Source: an uncultured Clostridia bacterium
Lineage (GTDB): Bacteria > Bacillota > Clostridia > Oscillospirales > Ruminococcaceae
DNA length: 11,493 bases
Direction: 5' to 3'
Assembly (NCBI GenBank): GCA_947588775.1
Contig: CANPZQ010000060.1
Location: forward strand, 1-11,493
Shown here: piece after piece, positions 5,596 to 11,493 of the stretch
How positions within the stretch are numbered: the stretch's first letter is position 1
How the letters are laid out: each line of letters begins with the position of its first letter
The notes under the pieces: model-generated
The model's input: only the letters and a program-made list of their open reading frames with translations
Database searches by the model: none
Told to the model about the DNA's origin: nothing
Made by a program: the position numbers and the translations under genes

Positions 5596-5624
5596 ATTAT
5601 AACGATGGAAAGCGGTTTGCACAA
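5596..5624 (-). promoter_or_regulatory. Promoter of the MsmK-type ATPase gene
   Basis: On -, a perfect TATAAT (5601-5596) lies 17 bases downstream of TTGTGC (5624-5619), which matches three of six -35 bases. Transcription would start near 5589, giving a leader of about 52 bases. A weak -35 with a perfect -10 is common in regulated promoters, and a dyad-symmetric operator candidate fills the spacer. Confidence 0.65.
5606..5621 (-). promoter_or_regulatory. LacI/CcpA-like operator candidate
   Basis: TGCAAACCGCTTTCCA on - has a central CG and six of eight base pairs of dyad symmetry, the form expected for LacI-family operators, including catabolite-control sites. It occupies most of the -35/-10 spacer, where a bound repressor would block RNA polymerase. 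It does not fit the strict 14-base CcpA consensus, so the regulator may be another LacI-family protein. No regulator gene is in the window. Confidence 0.4.
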
Positions 5625-5694
5625 GTGTTTTTTTTAACAAACTTGTTTGACGCACTTTATTTAATTTGACGGAAAAAAGTAGGAAAGCGGCGAA

Positions 5695-6408
5695 TTATTT
5701 CCTCCCGGAGAGCTTTAAAACCTCTTCCGGGGTGAGCTCTCTGGCCTGTCCCTCCGAAAGAGCGGGGTCGAGAGGGATTTTTGCAAATTCAATTCTTTTG
5801 AGGAAAACGACCTCGTTTCCGATGGCGGCGAACATCCGCTTTATCTGGTGAAACCGCCCCTCGCGCAAAACAAGCTCGCATTCGCGTTCCCCTATAATTG
5901 AGAGGTCGGCGGGCAGGAGCTTTTCGCCGTCGAGCTCCATTCCCGATGAGAAAACGTCAATCGCCTCCGCCGAAACGGGGTCGCGAAGCTTGACGTAATA
6001 TTTTTTGTCGACATGACGCTTCGGCGAAAGGAGCCTGTGCGCAAGCGCGCCGTCGTCGGTAATCAGCACAAAGCCGACGGTATCGCGGTCGAGCCTTCCC
6101 GCCGGAAAAAGGCCGTCGCGGCGAAGCCCGGGCGGCAGAAGCTCCAAAACCGTTTCGGAAATGCCGTCGCGCGTCGCGCATACGACCCCCGCGGGCTTGT
6201 TGAGCATTATATAGAGATATTTTTTATAGCCGACCGGCTCCCCGCCGAGGGTAACGGAGTCCTTTTCGGGGTCGATTTTGCCGTCGGGGGATTTTGAGAT
6301 TTCGCCGTTCACGGCTGCCGCGCCGGATTTTATTTTTTCGCGGGCCTCCGAGCGGGAGAGCCCGGGTATCTGGGAGGATAAAAACCTGTCGAGGCGGATT
6401 GCCGGCAT
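5695..6408 (-). CDS. RsuA/RluB/E/F-family rRNA pseudouridine synthase
   Basis: A 237-residue enzyme that converts a specific uridine of ribosomal RNA to pseudouridine. Residues 1-50 are an S4 RNA-binding domain (RLDRFLSS, then SRSEAREKI and AVNGE). The catalytic domain begins at YIMLNKPAGVVCAT (66-79); GRLDRDTVGFVLITDDG (104-120) contains the catalytic Asp107, and EGRFHQIKRM near the C-terminus is the usual RsuA-type motif. The length fits RsuA, which modifies U516 of 16S rRNA, but the family also includes RluB, RluE and RluF, so the target position is not certain. An AAGGA stands nine bases before the ATG. It is preceded on - by a hairpin at 6441-6473 and the DUF4830-like gene. No terminator was seen between it and the ATPase gene downstream. 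Confidence 0.92.
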   Translation of the reverse strand: MPAIRLDRFLSSQIPGLSRSEAREKIKSGAAAVNGEISKSPDGKIDPEKDSVTLGGEPVGYKKYLYIMLNKPAGVVCATRDGISETVLELLPPGLRRDGLFPAGRLDRDTVGFVLITDDGALAHRLLSPKRHVDKKYYVKLRDPVSAEAIDVFSSGMELDGEKLLPADLSIIGERECELVLREGRFHQIKRMFAAIGNEVVFLKRIEFAKIPLDPALSEGQARELTPEEVLKLSGRK

Positions 6409-6440
6409 TTTTAAACGTCCTTTCCATAGTTTTGAATCCG

Positions 6441-6485
6441 CTTCGGTATGCGGGAAGTCCCCGCATACCGAAGGAGGCTTTTTTT
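6441..6485 (+). terminator. Terminator-like hairpin pointing along + between two minus-strand genes
   Basis: CTTCGGTATGCGGG (6441-6454) and CCCGCATACCGAAG (6460-6473) form a perfect 14-base-pair stem with a five-base loop. On + it is followed by GAGGC and seven T (6479-6485), the usual intrinsic terminator form. Both neighbouring genes are on -, where the stem is preceded by A and is not followed by T. No + strand gene ends nearby. Confidence 0.65.
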
Positions 6486-6486
6486 A

Positions 6487-6948
6487 TCAGGCTTTCGCGC
6501 CGGCGATGCCGGTCATAAAGCCGCCGAGCTCGGTGCAGCTAACGTCGGCGGCTATAAGCCTTCCGTCCTTGCCGACGACGAGGTTCGCAACCATATTATC
6601 GCGCCCGCCGTCGTAGTTTAACACGGTGTAGGAGTAAATTACCGCGCTTTCACCCCTGTGCTTCGTGAGGTCGAAGCCCTGCGCGAGCTGGAGGCGGTTA
6701 TACCTTTCGTAGACGTCGTTCCACTCCTCGGGAACCGTCACCTCGCGGCAGTTGATTGCCGAATCGGAGGTTTCCCAGCCCATCTCGTGCAAAAACGCAA
6801 GCCTTTGCTCCTCGGTTTCGAGGACGGTCCCCTTCGGATTCAGGAGCCTGTTTACTGCGTAAATAACCGCGAAAACCGCCGCCGCAATAACCAGAACCGT
6901 AATCGCCGCCCGAAGCGCGGACTTTATTTTTACTGTCTTTACATACAT
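6487..6948 (-). CDS. DUF4830-like membrane-anchored protein
   Basis: A 153-residue protein with one N-terminal membrane segment (about residues 11-32, after a Lys-rich start) and an outside domain of about 115 residues. The blocks FLHEMGWE (52-59), VTVPEEWNDVYERYNRLQ (70-87), QGFDLTKHRG (90-99), YTVLNYDG (107-114) and ADVSCTELGGFM (134-145) match the pattern I associate with DUF4830 proteins of Firmicutes. No function is known for that family to my knowledge. I start at ATG 6948. The frame stays open to an ATG at 7011, but those extra residues are translated from an AT-rich upstream region and have no ribosome binding site. The site at 6948 is itself weak (GGGGCAGG, four bases away). It follows the ABC exporter genes beyond a repeat-filled gap, and is probably transcribed separately. 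Confidence 0.75.
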   Translation of the reverse strand: MYVKTVKIKSALRAAITVLVIAAAVFAVIYAVNRLLNPKGTVLETEEQRLAFLHEMGWETSDSAINCREVTVPEEWNDVYERYNRLQLAQGFDLTKHRGESAVIYSYTVLNYDGGRDNMVANLVVGKDGRLIAADVSCTELGGFMTGIAGAKA

Positions 6949-7032
6949 GATACCTGCCCCTTTTTTGTTGTTTTGGTCAAGTATATGCATGGGCGCGGGG
7001 GAGTAGTACAAACTTACGGGGACAATTCGGGA

Positions 7033-7115
7033 GCGCGGCGGGAAAAGCGGGGGAGATAGTGCGAAATGGCGGGGGCGGGAGGGTGGGGCCGACGCAACAG
7101 CTTTTCCCGCCGCGC
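7033..7115 (+). repeat. GC-rich palindromic repeat, copy 4 (83 bp, complete)
   Basis: The arms GCGCGGCGGGAAAAGC (7033-7048) and GCTTTTCCCGCCGCGC (7100-7115) are perfect reverse complements. Inside are GGGGGA, a GCGAAA block, a G-rich core at 7071-7088 (four runs of three or more G with one-base spacers), then CCGACGCA. Its arm differs from copy 2 at one base, and the opposite arm differs at the matching position. Confidence 0.9.
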
Positions 7116-7260
7116 GAGGATAGGCTGAAAGCCGCGGCGGGGGCAGCCCCCCGCCCGGGCCGAATCCCGCCCCCCGGAGCCGCAGGCGGAGCGGGGGTGG
7201 GTGAGGGCCGGGCCTTTTTGCCGCTGTAACGCTTTTTCCGGGGCTTCGCGCTAATCCCCG

Positions 7261-7343
7261 GCGCGGCGGAGAAAGCTCCTACGTCGGTCCCACCCGCCCG
7301 CCCACCCCACCCTCCCGCTCCGTCCCCGCTTTCTCCGCCGCGC
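7261..7343 (-). repeat. GC-rich palindromic repeat, copy 5 (83 bp, inverted)
   Basis: The arms GCGCGGCGGAGAAAGC (7261-7276) and GCTTTCTCCGCCGCGC (7328-7343) are perfect reverse complements and identical to those of copy 3. On - the core (7316-7289) has seven runs of three or four G. The segment next to the arm on the + strand (TCCTACGTCGGTCCCACC) matches copy 3 except for one base. It begins 13 bases after the stop codon of the exporter operon. Confidence 0.9.
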
Positions 7344-7356
7344 CTCCCGTCCTCCT

Positions 7357-9090
7357 TCAGCTCCCCATCGGCGCGAACTGGCTGTTATAAAGCTCCGCGT
7401 AGAACCCGCCCTTCGCCATAAGGCTCTCGTGGCTGCCCTGCTCGACGACGTTTCCGTCCCGCATAACCAAAATAACGTCCGCCGACATAATCGTCGAAAG
7501 CCTGTGCGCGACGATAAAGCTCGTTTTCCCCTTCATCAGCTTCTCAAACGCCCTCTGAACCCTAAGCTCCGTCTTTGTGTCGATATTCGAGGTCGCCTCG
7601 TCGAGAATAAGCATCGGCGGCGCGGAGAGCATAACCCTCGTTATGCAAAGAAGCTGCTTCTGGCCGGCGGAGAGGTTCCCGCCGTCCTCGCCGACAGGGG
7701 TGTCGTAGCCCTGCGGCAGGCGTTTAATGAAGCTGTGCGCATGGGTCGCCTTTGCGGCGGCGACAATTTCCTCCTCCGTCGCGTCCGGCTTTCCGAGGAC
7801 GATGTTGTCCCTTACCGTCCCGGAGCAGAGCCATGTATCCTGCAAAACCATTCCGTAGCCCTTTCTTAGGGAAGCCCTCGTAACCTCCGCTATGTTTTCG
7901 CCGTCAACAGTTATTTCCCCGCCCTGAACGTCGTAAAACCGCATTAGTAGGTTAATCAAAGTCGTTTTCCCGCAGCCCGTCGGCCCGACGATTGCCGCGC
8001 GCTGTCCCGGCTCGACCTTAAGGTTGAAGTTTCTGATAAGCGGCCTGTCCGGCGAATACGAGAACGAAACGTTTTTGATTTCAACCCCGCCCTTTACGTT
8101 TTCAAGAACCTTCGCGCCCTCGTCGGACGGCTCCGCGGGCTCGTCGGCGAGCTCGAAAATCCTCCCCGCGCAGACGAGCGCGTTCTGGAGCTCCGTCACG
8201 ACTCCGCTTATTTCGTTGAACGGCTTCGTAAACTGCGTGGCGTAGGTCAAAATCGCCGAAAGCCCGCCGATTGTAATCCCGCCGCCAATCGCCGAAAACG
8301 CTCCTATAAGGCATACCGCCGTATAGACAATCGAGTTTACGAACCTCGTCGTCGGGTTCACAAGCGAGGAGAAGAATATCGCCCTGCGCGAGGTCGTTTC
8401 AAGCTCCCTGTTAATCGCGGAAAACCTCTCCGAGCTTCTTTCGGCATAGTTATACGCCGCGACGACCTTCGCCCCGCCGATCATCTCCTCGACGAGTGCG
8501 GTCTGGCTTCCGCGTATTTTCGACTGCTTCTCAAAGAGGCTGTGCGTGTTTTTGGCGACAAATCTCGCGACAAAGAGCGAAAGCGGCGTTAAAAGCGCGG
8601 CGGTCAGCGCGACCCCCGGGTTGATTGAGAGCATAAACCCGAGCGTCGCGATAATCGTGACGATTCCGGTGAAAAACTGCGAAAATCCCATCAAAAGCCC
8701 GTCGGCGAACTGGTCTACGTCGGCGATTACCCTGCTGAGAAGGTCGCCCCTCGCGCTTTGGTCGATATATCTGAGCGGCAGCCGCTCTATTTTCTCAAAA
8801 GCCTGCTCCCTCACCCTTCTTACGGTGTCAAAAGTAATCCTGTTATTTATTATCCCCATTATCCACTGAAGCACCGCCGTTATCGCGGCGATTACTGCGG
8901 CCCGCTTCAGAAATCCCAAAAGCGGCTCAAAAAACACCCCGCCGTCGGTGATTTCGTCAATCGCCCGCCCGAAGAGAATCGGCACATATAGCGACAAAAG
9001 CACGCTCGCGGCGGCGAGAACCGCCGAAATAACCATGTAAATCCCGCTCGCGCCGAGAACCCCCGCAAGCCTTCGCACGGTCTTTTTCAT
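7357..9090 (-). CDS. ABC exporter half-transporter with the catalytically intact site (TM288/LmrD-like)
   Basis: A 577-residue half-transporter: an N-terminal membrane domain with about six segments (residues 1-310), then a nucleotide-binding domain. Walker A is GPTGCGKTT (369-377), Q-loop Gln417, Walker B MLILDE with catalytic Glu498, and switch His529. The signature is LSAGQ (473-477), not LSGGQ. In heterodimeric multidrug exporters such as TM287/288, the partner with intact Glu and His carries the altered signature, exactly as here. It should pair with the product of the upstream gene to export drugs, lipids or peptides from the cytoplasm; the substrate is unknown. It overlaps that gene by four bases (ATGA), with AGGAGG inside the end of the upstream gene, so translation is coupled. 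No ordinary terminator follows; a repeat copy starts 13 bases after the stop. Confidence 0.93.
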   Translation of the reverse strand: MKKTVRRLAGVLGASGIYMVISAVLAAASVLLSLYVPILFGRAIDEITDGGVFFEPLLGFLKRAAVIAAITAVLQWIMGIINNRITFDTVRRVREQAFEKIERLPLRYIDQSARGDLLSRVIADVDQFADGLLMGFSQFFTGIVTIIATLGFMLSINPGVALTAALLTPLSLFVARFVAKNTHSLFEKQSKIRGSQTALVEEMIGGAKVVAAYNYAERSSERFSAINRELETTSRRAIFFSSLVNPTTRFVNSIVYTAVCLIGAFSAIGGGITIGGLSAILTYATQFTKPFNEISGVVTELQNALVCAGRIFELADEPAEPSDEGAKVLENVKGGVEIKNVSFSYSPDRPLIRNFNLKVEPGQRAAIVGPTGCGKTTLINLLMRFYDVQGGEITVDGENIAEVTRASLRKGYGMVLQDTWLCSGTVRDNIVLGKPDATEEEIVAAAKATHAHSFIKRLPQGYDTPVGEDGGNLSAGQKQLLCITRVMLSAPPMLILDEATSNIDTKTELRVQRAFEKLMKGKTSFIVAHRLSTIMSADVILVMRDGNVVEQGSHESLMAKGGFYAELYNSQFAPMGS

Positions 9091-10811
9091 TTCGCCGCCT
9101 CCTCGCTCTTAATCTGCGAATCGTAGATTTCGCGGTACTCCGCGCAGCTCTTCAAAAGCTCCGCATGGGTTCCGAGCCCGACGCACCGCCCGTCCTCCAT
9201 AACCGCAATCCTGTCGCAGTGCATAACCGTCGAAACCCTCTGTGAAACCAGAAGCAGCGTAGGCGAATAGTCGAGAGCGGCAATCGCCCTTCTAAGCCTC
9301 GCGTCGGTCGCGTAGTCGAGGGCCGACGACGAATCGTCAAGAATCAGGATTTTCGGCCTTTTCACCAACGCCCTCGCGATACAGAGCCTCTGCAGCTGGC
9401 CGCCCGATAGGTTCGCGCCGCCCTGCTCAATTATCGCGTCGAGCCCGCCCATATCTTCGACAAACTCGGCCGCCTGCGCGGCCTTAAGAGCCTCAAAAAT
9501 TTCACCGTCGCAGGCGTCGGGCGCGCCGAGCCTCATATTCTCGCGGACCGTTCCGCGAAACAGCCTGTTTTTTTGCATTACAACGCCGAAAGCGTTCCGC
9601 AAAAAGGCGAGGTCGTAACTTTTTACATTCTTCCCAAAAACCCTGACCTCGCCCGCGCTTACGTCGTAAAACCTCGGCGGAAGCGACGCAAGGCTTGTCT
9701 TTCCCGAACCCGTCGGCCCGATTATCCCGAGCCGTTCGCCGGGTTTAACCTTGATGTTTATATCCTCCAAAGAATCCGCCGCCGCGCCGCCGTATCTCAT
9801 AAAAACGCCGTCGAATTCAACGGAATATTCGCTCCCGGAAAAGCTCTTTTCGGTCCCGTTTTCCATTGAGCAGGGGGTGTTCAGAATCTCCGCGACCCTC
9901 CCCGCGCAGGCCGCCGTCTTTGGAATGCTTATAATTAAATTGGCAAGCTTAACGAGCTCGACAAGTATCTGGGACATATAGTTGTAAAGTGCCATCACGA
10001 GCCCCTGCGAGAGCTTTCCGCCGTCGACCTGAATCGCGCCCTGCCGCAAAAGCGCGATAATCGCGAGGTTCACGATTACAAAGGTTAAGGGGTTCATCGC
10101 CGCAGAAATCCGGCCGACGATTTTTTGTTCGCGGCATAGCTCGTTATTTTCCTCGAAAAAACGCTCCGTTTCGGTTTTTTCCTTGCAAAAGGCGCGGATT
10201 ACCCTTACGCCGGCGAGGTTCTCCTTCGTTCTCAGAAGAACCTTTTCGAGCCGCCTCTGGACCCGCGAGTAGAGCGGTATGCACCAAAGCGTAATTCCGA
10301 CTACGACAAACGTTAAAATCGGAATCGTCGCCGCGAAAATCAGCGCGGATTTAACGTCGATCGTGAACGCCATTATCATCGCGCCGAAAACGATTATCGG
10401 CGAACGCATCATAAGCCGGAGCATCATATTAAGCCCCGACTGGATCGTGTTTATGTCGCTCGTAAGGCGGGTAATCATCGCCGAGGAGCCGATTTTGTCA
10501 AATTCCCCGAAGCCGAGCGACTGAATGTGGTCGAAAAGCCCCTGACGGAGGTTGCAGGAAAACCCCACCGCGCCCTTTGCGGCAAAATATTGCGCCGCAA
10601 GCGTAGAGGCGAGCCCGACGACCCCCAAAAGCACCATCACCCCGCACATTCCGACGATATAGGCGCGGCTCCCCGAGGGGATGCCGTTGTCGATTACCGC
10701 CGCGACGGCGAACGGCACCAAAAGCTCGAAAACCGCCTCTAAAATCTTAAAGAACGGCGCGGTGAACGCCTCGAAGCGGTAGCCCTTAAAATACTTCAAC
10801 AGGGTTGACAT
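9087..10811 (-). CDS. ABC exporter half-transporter with the degenerate ATP site (TM287/LmrC-like)
   Basis: A 574-residue half-transporter with an N-terminal membrane domain (about residues 15-305, some six segments) and a nucleotide-binding domain. Walker A is GPTGSGKTS (365-373), Q-loop Gln413, and the signature LSGGQ (468-472) is canonical. Two catalytic residues are replaced: Walker B ends LDD, with Asp493 in place of the catalytic Glu, and the switch residue is Gln524 instead of His (VSQRVST). The same changes occur in the TM287-type member of heterodimeric exporters, where this protein's own ATP site barely hydrolyses, while its LSGGQ completes the active site of the partner. GGGAGGA stands six bases before the ATG. 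It is the first gene of a two-gene operon. No promoter was recognised in the short gap after the upstream terminator, so some read-through from the FakA-like gene is possible. Confidence 0.93.
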   Translation of the reverse strand: MSTLLKYFKGYRFEAFTAPFFKILEAVFELLVPFAVAAVIDNGIPSGSRAYIVGMCGVMVLLGVVGLASTLAAQYFAAKGAVGFSCNLRQGLFDHIQSLGFGEFDKIGSSAMITRLTSDINTIQSGLNMMLRLMMRSPIIVFGAMIMAFTIDVKSALIFAATIPILTFVVVGITLWCIPLYSRVQRRLEKVLLRTKENLAGVRVIRAFCKEKTETERFFEENNELCREQKIVGRISAAMNPLTFVIVNLAIIALLRQGAIQVDGGKLSQGLVMALYNYMSQILVELVKLANLIISIPKTAACAGRVAEILNTPCSMENGTEKSFSGSEYSVEFDGVFMRYGGAAADSLEDINIKVKPGERLGIIGPTGSGKTSLASLPPRFYDVSAGEVRVFGKNVKSYDLAFLRNAFGVVMQKNRLFRGTVRENMRLGAPDACDGEIFEALKAAQAAEFVEDMGGLDAIIEQGGANLSGGQLQRLCIARALVKRPKILILDDSSSALDYATDARLRRAIAALDYSPTLLLVSQRVSTVMHCDRIAVMEDGRCVGLGTHAELLKSCAEYREIYDSQIKSEEAAK

Positions 10812-10835
10812 TTATCTTCCTCCCGGCTTTATTTC

Positions 10836-10870
10836 AAAAGAAAGCGTCGCGGCTTTCGGGCGACGCTTTC
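10836..10870 (-). terminator. Terminator between the FakA-like gene and the ABC exporter operon
   Basis: GAAAGCGTCGC (10840-10850) and GCGACGCTTTC (10860-10870) form a perfect 11-base-pair stem with a nine-base loop. On - the stem ends in CTTTC and is followed by four T (10839-10836). It begins five bases after the stop codon of the FakA-like gene and ends about 25 bases before the exporter start. Confidence 0.75.
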
Positions 10871-10875
10871 GGGTG

Positions 10876-11493
10876 TCATTCAACGCTGACGATGTAGTAG
10901 TAAACCGGCTGGTTTCCGCGGACGCAGTTTACGTCCAGCCTTGAGCCGAACTTTTCGGATACCCTCTCGCGGAGGGCCTCGGCGGTCGCGTCGTCGGTGT
11001 CCTCGCCGGCGATAATGGTTATAAACTCGCTGTCGCCGTCGACGAGCCGCTTAATAAGCTTATACGCCGCCTTGTTCACGTCTGCTTCGACAAAGGACAG
11101 CTTTCCGTTTTCAAGCGCGAGGATTTCGCCGTTTTTAATCTGCTGGCCGTCGAACTCGCTGTCGCGGGCCGCAAAGGTTATCTGGCCGGTCTTTACCCGC
11201 TCGAACGCCTTGGTCATGTCGCTCCGCATCGTATTGAAATCCGCCTCGGGGTCGAACGCCAAAAGCGCGGAAAGCCCCTGCGGGACGGTTCTCGTCTGTA
11301 AAACGCAAACCTTTCTGTCGGCAAGCTTCGCCGCCTGCTCCGCCGCCATGATGATATTCTTGTTATTCGGGAGCACGAACACCGTTTCCGCCGGGGTCGC
11401 CTGAATCGCGGCCAAAATGTCCTGCGTTGAGGGGTTCATGGTCTGCCCGCCCTTGACTATGCAGTCCGCGCCGGCGTCCTTGAACATCTCCTC
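10876..11493 (-). CDS. C-terminal part of FakA-like fatty acid kinase (DhaL/YloV family), cut by window edge
   Basis: The frame is open to the window edge (two further Glu codons precede the internal Met at 11487), so this is the last 205 residues of a longer protein; family members have about 550. Visible landmarks are GADCIVKGGQTMNPST, VFVLPNNKNIIMAAEQA, and TVPQGLSALLAFDPEAD, characteristic of the C-terminal domain of FakA/YloV. FakA phosphorylates fatty acids held by FakB proteins, feeding exogenous fatty acids into phospholipid synthesis. The N-terminal DhaL-type kinase domain, with the ATP site, lies outside the window, so activity cannot be judged. The final stretch ends VYYYIVSVE. A stem-loop terminator follows directly. 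The gene points the same way as the ABC exporter operon. Confidence 0.9.
   Translation of the reverse strand, partial: EEMFKDAGADCIVKGGQTMNPSTQDILAAIQATPAETVFVLPNNKNIIMAAEQAAKLADRKVCVLQTRTVPQGLSALLAFDPEADFNTMRSDMTKAFERVKTGQITFAARDSEFDGQQIKNGEILALENGKLSFVEADVNKAAYKLIKRLVDGDSEFITIIAGEDTDDATAEALRERVSEKFGSRLDVNCVRGNQPVYYYIVSVE

Larger units (their letters stand above)
6949..7356. other. 408 bp gene-free gap with an inverted repeat pair
   Basis: I see no coding sequence. From left to right it contains an 84-base leader region of the DUF4830-like gene, repeat copy 4 (7033-7115), a 145-base very GC-rich middle (7116-7260), inverted repeat copy 5 (7261-7343) and 13 bases before the exporter stop codon. 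The middle includes short hairpin-forming runs, such as CCGGGG and CCCCGG around 7239-7262, and a GGGCCGGGCCTTTTT near 7206-7219. It does not resemble the middle of the other pair. A TATACT near 6974 could be a -10 box for the DUF4830-like gene, but no -35 is well placed. Confidence 0.8.

Noticed and set aside
6949..7011. N-terminal extension of the DUF4830-like protein to an ATG at 7011
   Set aside because: There is no ribosome binding site there, and the extension would add non-membrane residues before a typical Lys-rich, membrane-anchor start at 6948.
7116..7260. The middle segments of the two repeat pairs as a conserved cargo
   Set aside because: The 85-base (2133-2217) and 145-base middles share no clear sequence, so nothing indicates a common insert.

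Overview
This 11.5 kb, GC-rich window looks like the chromosome of a gut-associated, Gram-positive-type Firmicute, probably a clostridial lineage. The signs are AGGAGG-type ribosome binding sites, a bile salt hydrolase, a FakA-type fatty acid kinase, an MsmK/UgpC-type sugar-import ATPase, a lipobox lipoprotein and a DUF4830-like protein. This placement is inference from gene content; no rRNA or tRNA gene is present. I support ten protein genes, two on the + strand and eight on the - strand.

Layout. At 1-44 lies a truncated GC-rich palindromic repeat. A near-consensus promoter (98-126) follows and reads into a two-gene + strand unit: a SanA/YdcF-like (DUF218) membrane protein (160-822) and a bile salt hydrolase (855-1826), closed by a hairpin terminator. 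A 537 bp gene-free gap (1827-2363) separates these from convergent - strand genes. It holds an inverted pair of the repeat, plus a minus-strand promoter whose spacer contains a run of nine G. The - strand then carries, in order of transcription: the end of a FakA-like gene (cut by the window edge), a terminator, two overlapping ABC exporter half-transporter genes (10811-7357), a second gene-free gap (6949-7356) with another inverted repeat pair, a DUF4830-like membrane protein, an RsuA-family rRNA pseudouridine synthase, an orphan MsmK-type ATPase with a LacI/CcpA-like operator in its promoter, a small secreted protein and a secreted SGNH-hydrolase lipoprotein.

How the genes may work together. 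The DUF218 protein (envelope barrier) and the bile salt hydrolase share a promoter, and an asymmetric multidrug-type ABC exporter lies nearby, so bile and envelope stress is a plausible theme. The MsmK-type ATPase has no permease beside it and probably energises sugar importers encoded elsewhere. The small secreted protein and the SGNH lipoprotein form a two-gene unit at the cell surface.

The most unusual content is between the genes. Five copies (four complete) of an 82-83 bp repeat have perfect 16 bp terminal inverted repeats. The arm sequences differ between copies, but each copy keeps its two arms complementary. All copies carry a G-quadruplex-type core, and two loci hold them as head-to-head inverted pairs next to gene 3' ends. 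I do not recognise this as a named family.
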